A stretch of DNA of 42,906 nucleotides from an uncultured Saprospiraceae bacterium (lineage in GTDB: Bacteria > Bacteroidota > Bacteroidia > Chitinophagales > Saprospiraceae), in contig CAKUWM010000003.1 of NCBI GenBank assembly GCA_934699305.1, positions 1-42,906 on the forward strand, given 5' to 3'. Position numbers and translations under genes: made by a program. The notes under the pieces were generated by a model, which worked only from the letters and a program-made list of their open reading frames with translations, was not told the origin of the DNA and ran no database searches. Position 1 is the first letter of the stretch, and the number at the start of each line of letters is the position of its first letter. Below, in pieces: positions 1 to 8,781 of the stretch.

Positions 1-2
1 AA

Positions 3-410
3 CGTGCACCCCGCAAAGTTATATTCTCTTTCCCTACATTCCCAAATAATACTCCGACAATTGTCAATGTTAACCCACCCCTTTTTGATTGGGTTACTGA
101 AAATCTGATCCGAAATGCATTAGATGCTATGGAAGGCAAAGGAGAAATATCCGCAGACGTATATCAAGACAGTGAAGACGTATTTATTGATATATCCGAT
201 ACCGGAAAAGGTATGACATCTACACAAGCTTCAAAAATCTTTCGACCTGGATGGACAACCAAGTCAAGAGGATGGGGACTGGGACTCTCCCTTAGCAAAC
301 GAATCATCGAAGAATATCATGGCGGTAAAATATTTGTCAAAAAAACAGCTCCCGGAAAAGGAACAACCTTCACCATCCGCCTGAAAAAACATCAACCATC
401 TGATTCATGA
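3..410 (+). CDS. Sensor histidine kinase, C-terminal ATP-binding part (5' end outside window)
   Basis: The reading frame is open from base 3, so the gene starts before the window and only about 135 C-terminal residues are visible. They form an HATPase_c domain: an N box (ENLIRNALDAM), a G1 box (DTGKGM) and a G2 box (GWGLGLSLSKRI), ending in the usual GTTFTIRL strand. This domain binds ATP for autophosphorylation of a two-component kinase. The dimerisation/phosphoacceptor His and any sensor domain lie upstream, so the signal cannot be inferred. No response regulator follows: the next gene is on the opposite strand. The domain call is firm; the kinase subtype is unknown. Confidence 0.9.
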   Translation, partial: RAPRKVIFSFPTFPNNTPTIVNVNPPLFDWVTENLIRNALDAMEGKGEISADVYQDSEDVFIDISDTGKGMTSTQASKIFRPGWTTKSRGWGLGLSLSKRIIEEYHGGKIFVKKTAPGKGTTFTIRLKKHQPSDS

Positions 411-447
411 CAACTTTTATCACTTCACCCTTCCCGATAATAGCCAT

Positions 448-1320
448 CTACTCATACACCACACAGTTATTTTTACGAGAAAATTTCGGGTTTTTTATAA
501 AAATATATAAGATGACCGCCAAAATGATGAAAAAGGTAGAAACTTCCCACTTATATTCCATTGGATGAACCCATATCTCCTTGAATAAATCCCACCTACC
601 CAATATCTCTACAAAGTTCCAAAATATAATCACCGTAGGCACTGCATACCGGATAGCATAGTCAAATGATTGAATACGCAACAATTTACTAACGAGATAT
701 AAAGACCATATCAATGATCCGAATCCGACAATATATGTCGCGACATGCCGATCACCCGCTATCTGCTCATCATAAACCAACAACAGGACAACATAAAATG
801 TCCATATTATCATGATGGTCTCTATAAATGTCGATACAGCAAATGGCTTTTTAAATCCCACCTGTGTCTTGATATCTTCCCGAAAACCCAAATACTTCTG
901 CTGCCAGATATAAAAAGTGCAGTTAGACCGCGTGAAAAGATAAAAGAAATAAAAAGTACACAACAATCCCAAGGATGACATCATAACCAGATATTCACGT
1001 TTCGTCGCTATCTCATTGTCAACCATCAGGTGTGACACATTGTTTTTCTCCGCTATCCACATAAAAGAAAATTCTACCCATCCCGTCCACACCAAGACTC
1101 CTCCTAAAAACCCTAAAATCGTCGCTAATGTAGGTTTGCTATTCTTTTTTATCCCCCAAATAAGCAAAATAATACCTGCAAATCCCATAGCTATTGCCCC
1201 TTGATACTTGTATTCCAATAACAAATGCTCATTAAGAACCATTATAGCGTGCCCTATCGGCATTAACAACAAAACCAATAAAAAGGAAAAAAAACCATTT
1301 CTCAATCCAATCTTATTCAT
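448..1320 (-). CDS. Multi-pass integral membrane protein, unknown function
   Basis: This 290-residue protein is dominated by hydrophobic segments. By eye there are about eight membrane helices, the first at residues 10-28 and the last at about 262-275, followed by a short basic tail. I recognise no catalytic motif or named family. Two acidic or charged soluble stretches (about residues 90-110 and 145-160) separate helix groups. It is monocistronic: the histidine kinase ends convergently about 40 bp away and rho lies upstream on the same strand beyond its own terminator. A -7-like TATGTTTG box sits about 25 bp upstream of the ATG on the minus strand. Confidence 0.6.
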   Translation of the reverse strand: MNKIGLRNGFFSFLLVLLLMPIGHAIMVLNEHLLLEYKYQGAIAMGFAGIILLIWGIKKNSKPTLATILGFLGGVLVWTGWVEFSFMWIAEKNNVSHLMVDNEIATKREYLVMMSSLGLLCTFYFFYLFTRSNCTFYIWQQKYLGFREDIKTQVGFKKPFAVSTFIETIMIIWTFYVVLLLVYDEQIAGDRHVATYIVGFGSLIWSLYLVSKLLRIQSFDYAIRYAVPTVIIFWNFVEILGRWDLFKEIWVHPMEYKWEVSTFFIILAVILYIFIKNPKFSRKNNCVVYE

Positions 1321-1344
1321 GCTCCTTTATTCATTATTATTCCG

Positions 1345-1352
1345 CAAACATA
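1345..1352 (-). promoter_or_regulatory. Candidate -7 box of the membrane-protein gene
   Basis: Minus-strand TATGTTTG fits the Bacteroidota TAnnTTTG consensus and lies 25 bp upstream of the start codon at 1320. I see no good -33 TTTG at the expected distance, so the call rests on one box. Confidence 0.35.
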
Positions 1353-1549
1353 ATAATTAAGATTTAATCTAAATAAAAATGACATATTAATTTGCTTTCC
1401 GGTAACAAATATTTCTCCATGCATCCATTTATTACTCATATTTTAGAGTCAAACAGCCCAATCCCCCGGACGATTCTATTGATGATAGGTAGATGAAATG
1501 AGTATGCTAAATAAATATGATACCAATTTCAATTTAAAAGTATCTGCTG

Positions 1550-1610
1550 TATTACGATTGTAAAACAATAAAAGAGTTTGGTCTATCTTAATGTTACACT
1601 TCGTATAATA
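1550..1610. repeat. Palindromic repeat P, copy 1 (downstream of rho)
   Basis: This is an imperfect palindrome of about 61 bp. Its right arm (1578-1608), read on the minus strand, matches the head and arm of the copies at 33612 and 39231 at about 28 of 31 positions, and its left arm is a diverged mirror image. It lies beyond the rho terminator, between two minus-strand genes. No protein-coding potential is apparent. Confidence 0.6.
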
Positions 1611-1656
1611 CGCAGGAGGGCTAATGCCAAAAAAGGGCACAATAGTATTCCATAAA

Positions 1657-1709
1657 AAAACCACCTTTGTGCCTTCCTGTTATTCAACATCTTGGACAAA
1701 GGTGGTTTT
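1657..1709 (-). terminator. Rho-gene intrinsic terminator
   Basis: A perfect 14-bp stem pairs 1657-1670 (AAAACCACCTTTGT) with 1696-1709, around a 25-nt loop. On the minus strand it is followed by a run of seven T (1654-1660 read in reverse). It sits 52 bp after the rho stop codon, so it most likely ends the rho transcript. Confidence 0.8.
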
Positions 1710-1760
1710 CAAATAAAAACTTTGCTAAATTCCGAAAACTACGGAATCAGTAAAGCAATT

Positions 1761-3542
1761 TTAACCATTCATAGAAGTCAGGAACTCCTCATTGGAGACT
1801 GTTCCAAACATATATTTTCTCAAGAATTCCATTGCCTCATCCGGACGCATATCAGCCAATTGATTTCTCAAGATAAACATACGCTGAAGTGTATCTTTTT
1901 CCAGAAGAAGATCATCTCTACGTGTACTTGATTTAGTGAGATCAATAGCAGGATATAAGCGTTTGTTGGCAAGGGATCGATCCAATTGAAGTTCCATATT
2001 ACCGGTTCCCTTAAATTCTTCAAAGATAACGCCATCCATCTTAGAGCCGGTATCAATTAAAGCGGTAGCCAGGATGGTTAGGGAGCCACCATTTTCAATC
2101 TTTCTGGCAGCACCAAAAAATTTCTTCGGTTTGTGGAGTGCATTTGCTTCGACGCCACCTGACAATACTTTTCCGCTCGCAGGGGCGACCGTATTGTATG
2201 CCCGGGCAAGGCGTGTAATAGAGTCTAACAAGATGACGACATCATGACCACACTCGACGAGTCTTTTAGCTTTTTCCAAGACGATTCCAGCCACTTTAAC
2301 GTGATTGTCGGCCGGTTCATCGAAAGTTGATGCGACCACTTCTGCATTAACACTTCGACGCATATCGGTCACCTCTTCAGGTCTTTCATCAATGAGGAGG
2401 ACGATAAGGAAGCATTCGGGATGATTGGTAGCAATAGCATTAGCTATATCTTTTAGTAAAAATGTCTTACCCGTCTTTGGCTGAGCCACGATGAGGCCAC
2501 GTTGGCCCTTTCCTATTGGCGTAAAAAGGTCAATCATTCTGTTTCCATAGTCCTTACCTATACGACTTGTGCTTAGGTTAAATTTCTCTATCGGGAAAAG
2601 AGGCGTCAAATAGTCGAACGGCACTCTATCTCTGATTTGGCTAGGCGAAAGGCCATTGATATTTTCAATTCTCAGGAGGGCAAAATACTTCTCACCTTCC
2701 TTAGGTGGTCTTATTGATCCTTTGACAGTATCGCCTGTTTTAAGACCAAAAAGCTTGATTTGAGAAGGAGAGACATAGATATCATCGGGTGATGTAAGGT
2801 AATTGTAGTCTGATGAACGTAAAAATCCGTAACCATCAGGCATCATCTCAAGAATACCTTCGCCATCGATCATTCCATCGAAGTCGATATTAAACTTAGG
2901 ACCTTCAGGCTCCACAATTACAGGTACATCGTCAACCGGTGCCACATTTTCGTCCTGTGTTGCTGAATCATGAGCCTTTGACTTATCTTTCTTTCCGTCA
3001 GTTTTAAACTGCTTGACTTGTTTACGATGCTTTTCCGCGTGAACTTCCGGAGCAGGAGATTCGCTTGTTTCTGCACTCGCTACTACTTCATCAGTATCTT
3101 TCTTCACCAAATCAGTAGTAGAGAACTTCTTTCTTGGTACAATAGGCACTTCTACAGCAGGTGTTGTATCTGCACTATTCTCAGGCTGTTCGTTACTACC
3201 AACCTCCACTTTTTCAGGTTCTCCTGATTTTTTAACACGAGGTTTTTTGTGATTCTTCGGTTCGATTTTGTCCGAATCGTCGAAATTAGAGGCTTTTTCA
3301 GGATTGACTTTAACAACAGGAGTCAGGATTCGCTCTTTTTGGTGGGGCTTACTTTTAGCGCTTTCGGCGTCCATAGCTTTGAGTTTCTCTTCAGAAATTT
3401 GGTTTGTAAGGGCTTGTTGATCCAGGATCTTGTAAATAAGTTCTTGCTTACTGAGTCTTTTATAGCCTTTCAATCCGTTTTGTTCAGCTAAATCTCTCAA
3501 CTCAGGCACCAACATGCTGTCTAATTGCAATATGTCATACAT
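1761..3542 (-). CDS. rho: Transcription termination factor Rho with long disordered insert
   Basis: Rho is the hexameric RNA-dependent ATPase that ends transcription. This 593-residue protein has the Rho N-terminal helical domain (about 1-45), a charged low-complexity insert (about 50-215, rich in K, E, S, P), the cold-shock-like primary RNA-binding domain (about 225-298, DGYGFLRSSDYNYL) and the ATPase core. The core has Walker A QPKTGKT (354-360), Walker B VVILLDSITR (435-444) and Q/R-loop segments (FEEFKGTGNMELQLDR). E. coli Rho is about 419 residues; the excess is mostly the insert, a known trait of Bacteroidota Rho proteins. It is followed by a strong terminator and appears monocistronic, with a long leader. 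Confidence 0.97.
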   Translation of the reverse strand: MYDILQLDSMLVPELRDLAEQNGLKGYKRLSKQELIYKILDQQALTNQISEEKLKAMDAESAKSKPHQKERILTPVVKVNPEKASNFDDSDKIEPKNHKKPRVKKSGEPEKVEVGSNEQPENSADTTPAVEVPIVPRKKFSTTDLVKKDTDEVVASAETSESPAPEVHAEKHRKQVKQFKTDGKKDKSKAHDSATQDENVAPVDDVPVIVEPEGPKFNIDFDGMIDGEGILEMMPDGYGFLRSSDYNYLTSPDDIYVSPSQIKLFGLKTGDTVKGSIRPPKEGEKYFALLRIENINGLSPSQIRDRVPFDYLTPLFPIEKFNLSTSRIGKDYGNRMIDLFTPIGKGQRGLIVAQPKTGKTFLLKDIANAIATNHPECFLIVLLIDERPEEVTDMRRSVNAEVVASTFDEPADNHVKVAGIVLEKAKRLVECGHDVVILLDSITRLARAYNTVAPASGKVLSGGVEANALHKPKKFFGAARKIENGGSLTILATALIDTGSKMDGVIFEEFKGTGNMELQLDRSLANKRLYPAIDLTKSSTRRDDLLLEKDTLQRMFILRNQLADMRPDEAMEFLRKYMFGTVSNEEFLTSMNG

Positions 3543-3900
3543 ATAAATAATATAATTTTGGAATTAACACTCTTATCGGGATTACGACAAGAATATATTA
3601 AAAAATAACCACTTATTCAGGTAGTTCGGTTAATAAATTTGGTTTAATAATGAATAAAAAATACTCCAAATGAGAATTTTATACTTTGGTTAAAACAATT
3701 ACTCAAAAACGTTCTTAAGAGTAAATAATTTGTCGTTTTACTTTACAAGCGACGATGGATGTTATGATGTATCAAATCAATCACTGATAACCAATATATG
3801 TATCATTGTTATTTAGAAACGAAAACGCAGAAAACAGATTGAAATCAGATTTTACCTTAGGTTGGTTTGTCTAAAACCCTTTCGGTTTGAAATGATTCGG

Positions 3901-3928
3901 CAAATGTACAAATATTTTTTTTATTCAA
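3901..3928 (-). promoter_or_regulatory. Candidate rho promoter
   Basis: On the minus strand TACATTTG (3901-3908) matches the TAnnTTTG -7 box. A TTG (3926-3928) lies 17 bp upstream, at -33-like spacing. It is the only such match between rho and serS on this strand. Confidence 0.45.
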
Positions 3929-3929
3929 C

Positions 3930-3937
3930 TATATTTG
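3930..3937 (+). promoter_or_regulatory. Candidate serS -7 box
   Basis: TATATTTG is a perfect TAnnTTTG match 45 bp upstream of the serS ATG. The -33 position is a T-run rather than TTTG. It nearly abuts the oppositely oriented rho promoter, so the two promoters could interfere with each other. Confidence 0.5.
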
Positions 3938-3982
3938 CACTTTAAAATTTATTTATTCAATTTAAATAATTAATTGTTTACT

Positions 3983-5263
3983 ATGCTACGAGTAGAATTG
4001 CTTCGAAATGAGAGAGAAAGAGTCATAGAAGGTTTAAAAAAGAGAAACTGGACATCGCCGGATATTTCTATAATTGATCAGATTATTGAACTGGATGATG
4101 AAAGGAAAGGTGTCCAGACTGCTTTAGATGCCGAATTGGCGGAGCAAAATCAACTTGCAAGACAGATCGGTGAACTCATGAAGGCTAAGAATCTTGAGGA
4201 AGCCGAGGCACTCAAACAAAGAGTTGCCCAACTCAAAGATTTATCCAAATCTAAAGAAGATTTACTAAAAACCATACGTCATTCTTTAGACGAGAAACTC
4301 ATCACCTTGCCCAATATACCGCATTCCGAAGTACCAAGTGGACAAAGCGCTGATGACAACATGGTCTTTCAGGCATGGGACAAAGCCCTTCCTACTTTGG
4401 ACAAAGGGGCTCTTCCGCACTGGGAATTAGCTGAAAAGTACAATCTTTTTGATATGAAACTCGGTGTAAAACTCACCGGAAGTGGATTTATTCTATATCG
4501 CGGGCAGGGAGCAAAGCTGCAACGTGCCCTTATCAATTATTTCCTCGATTACAACACGGCAGCCGGATATGAAGAAATCCTTCCACCTCATCTCGTCAAC
4601 GAAGATTCAGCAAGAGGCACCGGACAATTACCCGACAAAGAAGGCCAGATGTATTATTGCGAAAAAGATGACCTTTACCTCATCCCTACGGCTGAAGTGC
4701 CGGTAACCAATATCTTCCGGGATGTTATCCTTCCGGATGACCAGCTACCCGCATGCCTCACTGCTTATACTCCTTGTTTCCGCAGAGAAGCCGGCTCCTA
4801 TGGCGCCCATGTCAAAGGACTCAACAGAGTCCACCAATTTGACAAGGTAGAGATTGTCCGTATTGAAAAACCAGAAAACTCCTGGAAAGCACTCGACGGC
4901 ATGGTCAGACACGTGGCACAATTGATGGAAAATCTGGAGCTTCCTTATCGTATCCTTAGACTTTGCGGAGGAGATATGGGCTTTACTTCCGCCATGACAT
5001 ACGACTTTGAAGTATGGTCAGCTGCCCAGGAAAGATGGTTAGAAGTGAGTTCTGTTTCTAACTTCGAAACCTTCCAGACCAACCGACTCAAGTTGAGATA
5101 CCGCGATGAAAATAATCAAACTCAACTACTCCACTCTTTGAATGGCAGCTCTCTCGCCTTAGCCAGAATCGTTGCTGCCTTGCTCGAAAACAACCAGACA
5201 CCGGAAGGAATCAAAATACCAAAAGTGTTGCGGAACTTTTTTGGCGCAGAATACATTAAGTGA
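3983..5263 (+). CDS. serS: Seryl-tRNA synthetase
   Basis: This class II synthetase charges tRNA-Ser (and tRNA-Sec where present) with serine. Residues 1 to about 105 form the long coiled-coil arm that contacts tRNA. The catalytic core follows, with motif 2 (TPCFRREAGSYG) and a C-terminal motif 3 region (HSLNGSSLALAR). I start at the ATG at 3983 (MLRVELLRNE), which matches the family's usual N-terminus and gives 426 residues; an in-frame TTG nine bases upstream is less likely. A TATATTTG box lies 45 bp upstream. The membrane peptidase gene begins 14 bp after the stop, suggesting co-transcription. Confidence 0.97.
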   Translation: MLRVELLRNERERVIEGLKKRNWTSPDISIIDQIIELDDERKGVQTALDAELAEQNQLARQIGELMKAKNLEEAEALKQRVAQLKDLSKSKEDLLKTIRHSLDEKLITLPNIPHSEVPSGQSADDNMVFQAWDKALPTLDKGALPHWELAEKYNLFDMKLGVKLTGSGFILYRGQGAKLQRALINYFLDYNTAAGYEEILPPHLVNEDSARGTGQLPDKEGQMYYCEKDDLYLIPTAEVPVTNIFRDVILPDDQLPACLTAYTPCFRREAGSYGAHVKGLNRVHQFDKVEIVRIEKPENSWKALDGMVRHVAQLMENLELPYRILRLCGGDMGFTSAMTYDFEVWSAAQERWLEVSSVSNFETFQTNRLKLRYRDENNQTQLLHSLNGSSLALARIVAALLENNQTPEGIKIPKVLRNFFGAEYIK

Positions 5264-5277
5264 TAAAATTTTAAAAT

Positions 5278-5976
5278 ATGGGAAGCGGGTACTTTATTTA
5301 TATGTTATTGGGTGCAGTAGGAACCATTGTCGGAATGATTCTGAGTGCTCGGCTAAAGTCTAAATTCAACCACTATAGTCAGGTCGGTCTTAGCTCACGC
5401 CTAAGTGGCAAAGAAGTCGCTGAAAAAATGCTCCACGATAACGGTATCTATGACGTACAGGTTGTTTCTGTTGATGGCTTTTTATCAGACCACTACAACC
5501 CACAGAACAAGACGGTCAATCTAAGTCCGGCAGTATTTGAAGGTCGCAGCGTCGCTTCAGCAGCCGTGGCGGCTCACGAATGCGGACATGCTGTTCAGCA
5601 TGCCACATCCTATTCAATGCTAAAGTTTAGATCAGCTATTGTACCCATAGTTCAATTTGCTGCATCGGCACAACAGTTTCTATTGATTCTTGCACTGGGA
5701 GTCATGGGAGCGACCGGCAATCAAACCATTTTACTACTTACCATCATCGCATTCCTTATCACTACAGTATTTAGCCTGGTGACATTGCCGGTAGAGTTTG
5801 ATGCCAGCAATAGAGCATTAGCCTGGTTGGATAGATCGGGTATAGCTCACGGCGAAGAACATCAAGGCGCAAAAGATGCCTTATGGTGGGCAGCTATGAC
5901 TTATGTTGCAGCAGCTTTATCCGCTCTGGCTATGTTGGTGTATTTGGTGCTTCGGTATATGGGCAACAGGGAATAA
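5278..5976 (+). CDS. Membrane zinc metallopeptidase (YugP / Zn_peptidase_2 family)
   Basis: This 232-residue integral membrane protein begins with a hydrophobic helix (about 4-22). It carries the zinc motif HECGH (HExxH) at about residue 101-105, then two to three further membrane helices, with a conserved FDASNRAL segment typical of neutral zinc metallopeptidases of the B. subtilis YugP type. The active site would lie at the membrane-cytoplasm face. Its substrate in any species is poorly defined. It follows serS by 14 bp and probably shares its transcript. The family call is strong; the role is unknown. Confidence 0.85.
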   Translation: MGSGYFIYMLLGAVGTIVGMILSARLKSKFNHYSQVGLSSRLSGKEVAEKMLHDNGIYDVQVVSVDGFLSDHYNPQNKTVNLSPAVFEGRSVASAAVAAHECGHAVQHATSYSMLKFRSAIVPIVQFAASAQQFLLILALGVMGATGNQTILLLTIIAFLITTVFSLVTLPVEFDASNRALAWLDRSGIAHGEEHQGAKDALWWAAMTYVAAALSALAMLVYLVLRYMGNRE

Positions 5977-6053
5977 TACAACCTATCAAATACTTTCATT
6001 TGGTATGGCAGTGAAAAATGAGTAAAACTAAATTGCAGACAATTTGCATTTTA

Positions 6054-6208
6054 TTAAACCCATATTCCGCATTAGACAAATGCGTAATCGATTTACGACT
6101 CGTAATCAATGGTTTAACAAAACCATTGAAACGATTCGTACATCGGGGTTACCCTCATAATCAGCACTATACGGTTTATGAAAACCTTTACTGCTGATTT
6201 CGGGTTAA
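6054..6208 (+). repeat. MITE-like 155-bp repeat M, full copy A
   Basis: This 155-bp element begins TTAAACCC and ends GGGTTAA. It is roughly 87% identical by eye to the inverted copy at 10861-11015, which has exactly the same length. It contains an inner hairpin CAATGGTTT/AAACCATTG and an outer GGTTTT/AAAACC hairpin near its right end. The termini are imperfect inverted repeats ending in TTAA. It lies between two plus-strand genes. Confidence 0.75.
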
Positions 6209-6292
6209 ACAAATAACTGGGCATTCCGAATGTATGAGAGGTGACTTTTTACGTTGTAAAGACAAATGATTTCTATTAAAAAAATAAAATAC

Positions 6293-6925
6293 ATGAAATT
6301 TCTTATAGTTTTTTTGACAATAGCCTTGACTTCACCACTTATTGCTCAAACAGGATACGAAAATGCGATGTCGAGAGGCTTACAGATGATTGAAAAGGCA
6401 GATAGCCCTTCTAAGTTGAATGCAGCTTCAAGTTTTTTCGAAACGGTAGCCAATAGTGAGAAAAATCAATGGCTTCCATATTATTATGCAGCCTACGCCC
6501 GCCTTATGAGCGCATTTCAAGACGAAACTGCCGACAAGGACAAGATCGCTAATCAAGCCAATGCATTCATCATGAAGGCTGACTCATTAGAACCGAATAA
6601 TTCAGAAATATTTTGCTTAAAATATCTATCCGCCACATTGGCTTTGGTTGTGGATCCGATGACACGTTACCAAACATACGGCATGGAGGCAAGGACAGCT
6701 CTTGACAAGGCTAAGTCATTGGACTCATCCAACCCAAGAGCCTTGTACCTTGATGCAACTGGAATCTTGAATACACCGGAGCAATATGGTGGAGGCAAGA
6801 CTAAAGCAAAGCCCTTATTTGTCAAAGCACTCAAACTTTATAAAGACTTCCAACCTGCTTCTCCTCTACACCCAAATTGGGGTAAAGAAAAGGCTCAAAT
6901 GGGTCTCCAACAATGTAATGAATAA
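6293..6925 (+). CDS. Secreted TPR-like protein, unknown function
   Basis: A signal peptide (MKFLIVFLTIALTSPLIAQ) is followed by about 190 residues of helical, TPR-like sequence. This includes ADSLEPNNSEIFCLKYLSA and AKSLDSSNPRALYLDA, both of the 'x-L-x-P-x-N-x-x-A' type. I chose the ATG at 6293 because the signal peptide starts there; an in-frame ATG at 6266 would add nine residues. No enzyme motif is present. Proteins of this type are common exported scaffolds in Bacteroidota. A 155-bp repeat lies immediately upstream, so its promoter may sit at or just after the repeat's right end. Confidence 0.7.
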   Translation: MKFLIVFLTIALTSPLIAQTGYENAMSRGLQMIEKADSPSKLNAASSFFETVANSEKNQWLPYYYAAYARLMSAFQDETADKDKIANQANAFIMKADSLEPNNSEIFCLKYLSATLALVVDPMTRYQTYGMEARTALDKAKSLDSSNPRALYLDATGILNTPEQYGGGKTKAKPLFVKALKLYKDFQPASPLHPNWGKEKAQMGLQQCNE

Positions 6926-7051
6926 AAAAATGTAAAAGATACCATACTTAACTATCCTATAAAATGGTATTATTCAGTTATCACTTTATCGAACATTAGG
7001 ATATAATGATAAATGGTATTGGTATAATACCCTGTAATAAGAGTAATTACG

Positions 7052-7059
7052 TATCTTTA
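7052..7059 (+). promoter_or_regulatory. Candidate -7 box touching the GGGP synthase start
   Basis: TATCTTTA differs from TAnnTTTG only at the last base and ends 4 bp before the ATG at 7064. If used, the transcript would start at or next to the start codon, giving a leaderless mRNA. Confidence 0.3.
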
Positions 7060-7063
7060 CATC

Positions 7064-7837
7064 ATGACACCATCAAACTTAAATCATATATACGATAGTC
7101 TTCTCATAGACAAAGTAAATGGTCAAAAGCGATTTGTCGTATTGCTCGATCCGGATAAGTTGAGGCTATCCAATATGAATAAGGTCTTACAATCTTCCAT
7201 TGAAGCCGGTGTAGATTACTTTTTTATTGGTGGAAGCCTCATCGTCAGTGATATGCTCGACACCATTTTGGCTACCATCAAGGAGGCCACCAATATACCT
7301 ACTATCCTGTTTCCCGGAAATTCTTATCAACTAAGCTACAAAGCAGATGCCATTCTTTTCCTTTCATTGATATCCGGCCGCAATCCGGAATTGCTCATAG
7401 GCAATCATGTTCTGGCTGCTCCATATCTTAAATTGAGCCCGCTGGAAATACTGCCGACAGGTTATATTCTAATAGATGGCGGCGTACGTACAACAGTAAG
7501 TTACATATCCAACACACAACCCATCCCTGCTGACAAGCCCGATATAGCGGCATGTACAGCTATGGCCGGAGAGATGCTCGGCATGAAGTTGATGTACTTG
7601 GATGCAGGGAGTGGTGCTAAATACTCTGTTCCAGGTGACATCATCACTGCTGTCAACCAGGTTACAGACATTCCGCTGATAGTAGGAGGTGGCATTCGAT
7701 CAGCCGAAGCTGCCCAAAAAGTAGCTCAGGCAGGAGCAGATGTCATTGTAGTAGGTAACGCCATTGAGAAAAATCCTGAGTTAATTGCCGAAATAGCTCA
7801 GGCCGTGCACACATCCAAGACACTACCCATCGAGTGA
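7064..7837 (+). CDS. Geranylgeranylglyceryl-phosphate synthase family protein
   Basis: This 257-residue TIM barrel belongs to the GGGPS/PcrB family, which joins a polyprenyl diphosphate to sn-glycerol-1-phosphate through an ether bond. Visible signatures are LLDPDKL (about 27-33), FIGGS, a DAGSGA loop, and the phosphate-binding IVGGGIRSAE and ADVIVVGNAIEKNP near the C-terminus. Archaea use this reaction for membrane lipids; Bacteroidota homologues are known, but their product and role are less clear. The gene overlaps rsgA by four bases (GTGA), which implies translational coupling. I cannot tell the preferred prenyl chain length from sequence alone. Confidence 0.88.
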   Translation: MTPSNLNHIYDSLLIDKVNGQKRFVVLLDPDKLRLSNMNKVLQSSIEAGVDYFFIGGSLIVSDMLDTILATIKEATNIPTILFPGNSYQLSYKADAILFLSLISGRNPELLIGNHVLAAPYLKLSPLEILPTGYILIDGGVRTTVSYISNTQPIPADKPDIAACTAMAGEMLGMKLMYLDAGSGAKYSVPGDIITAVNQVTDIPLIVGGGIRSAEAAQKVAQAGADVIVVGNAIEKNPELIAEIAQAVHTSKTLPIE

Positions 7838-8781
7838 CAGGGATTGTAACTAAATCAACGGGATCGTGGTACTCTGTACGTTCAGAAGAAGGAACATCTT
7901 ATGAATGTCGCATCATAGGCAAGTTTCGCCTCAAAAATTTTGAATTGACCAATCCGGTCGCCGTAGGCGATACCGTACAATTTGAATTGGAAGAATCAGA
8001 TAACAGAGGCGTTATTAAGCAAATTATGCCCCGTTCCAATTATGTCGTCCGTCAATCTCCCAGAATGAAACACCATCTCCATCTCATTGCATCCAACATA
8101 GACCAAGCTGTTATCATCGTCACAATCATTCAACCCGATTTAAAGCCGGGATTTATTGACCGTTACCTCTTAATGACTGAGCCACACGATATTCCCGCTA
8201 TTGTCGTGTTTAATAAAGTTGACTTGTATGACAAAAATGCTTTGGAACTATTGGATTATTTCACATCCGTGTATAGCCTTATCGGATATAAGACCATTGC
8301 CGTTTCAGCCAAAGAAGGCACGGGCATTGAAGCATTAAAACAAGAATTAACAGGCCGCATCAACCTCCTCGGCGGCCAATCTGGAGTGGGCAAAAGTAGC
8401 ATTGTCAATGCCATGTTTCCGGATTTTAATCTAAAGACAAGCCAAATCTCCGACCACAGTGGTAAAGGAGTCCACACGACGACCTTTGCCGAAATGTATT
8501 TACTCAAAGAAGGAGGTGCAATCATCGACACACCCGGCATAAAGACCCTTTCATTTAACAACCTGACTGTTCCCGATGTAGCCCACAATTTCAGGGAATT
8601 ATTCATCCTTTCTGCACATTGTCGCTTCGGCGGTTCATGCACACATGTCAACGAACCAGGCTGTGCCGTACAATCAGCAGTAAAAAATGGCGAAATCAGT
8701 GACATTAGATATCTGAACTATTTAGCCATCGTGGAGGAGCTTAATGAACAAAATTATTGGGAAAGAAAGAAAAAAATGTAA
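7834..8781 (+). CDS. rsgA: Ribosome small-subunit GTPase RsgA
   Basis: RsgA (YjeQ) is a circularly permuted GTPase that acts in late 30S maturation. The protein shows an N-terminal OB fold (about 1-70), then motifs in the permuted order G4 (NKVDL), G1 (GQSGVGKSS) and G3 (DTPGI). A C-terminal zinc-binding segment has the Cys/His pattern HCRFGGSCTH...GC. The length of 315 residues is normal. It starts with GTG at 7834, overlapping the preceding stop in GTGA; no ATG start fits the OB-fold N-terminus. It is co-transcribed with the GGGP synthase gene. Confidence 0.95.
   Translation: MTGIVTKSTGSWYSVRSEEGTSYECRIIGKFRLKNFELTNPVAVGDTVQFELEESDNRGVIKQIMPRSNYVVRQSPRMKHHLHLIASNIDQAVIIVTIIQPDLKPGFIDRYLLMTEPHDIPAIVVFNKVDLYDKNALELLDYFTSVYSLIGYKTIAVSAKEGTGIEALKQELTGRINLLGGQSGVGKSSIVNAMFPDFNLKTSQISDHSGKGVHTTTFAEMYLLKEGGAIIDTPGIKTLSFNNLTVPDVAHNFRELFILSAHCRFGGSCTHVNEPGCAVQSAVKNGEISDIRYLNYLAIVEELNEQNYWERKKKM

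Larger units (their letters stand above)
3543..3982. other. rho/serS divergent intergenic region with long rho leader
   Basis: These 440 bp separate divergent rho and serS. The only consensus-like rho -7 box lies near the serS end (3901-3908), which would give a rho leader of about 350 nt. Apart from the two promoter boxes I see AT-rich sequence with no ORF, repeat or obvious strong hairpin. Confidence 0.5.

Noticed and set aside
1476..1664. 62-residue minus-strand ORF beyond the rho terminator
   Set aside because: It runs through the palindromic repeat and part of the terminator stem, and has no recognisable domain.
8256..8705. 149-residue minus-strand ORF antisense to rsgA
   Set aside because: It is the shadow of the RsgA frame, whose GTPase motifs are all intact.
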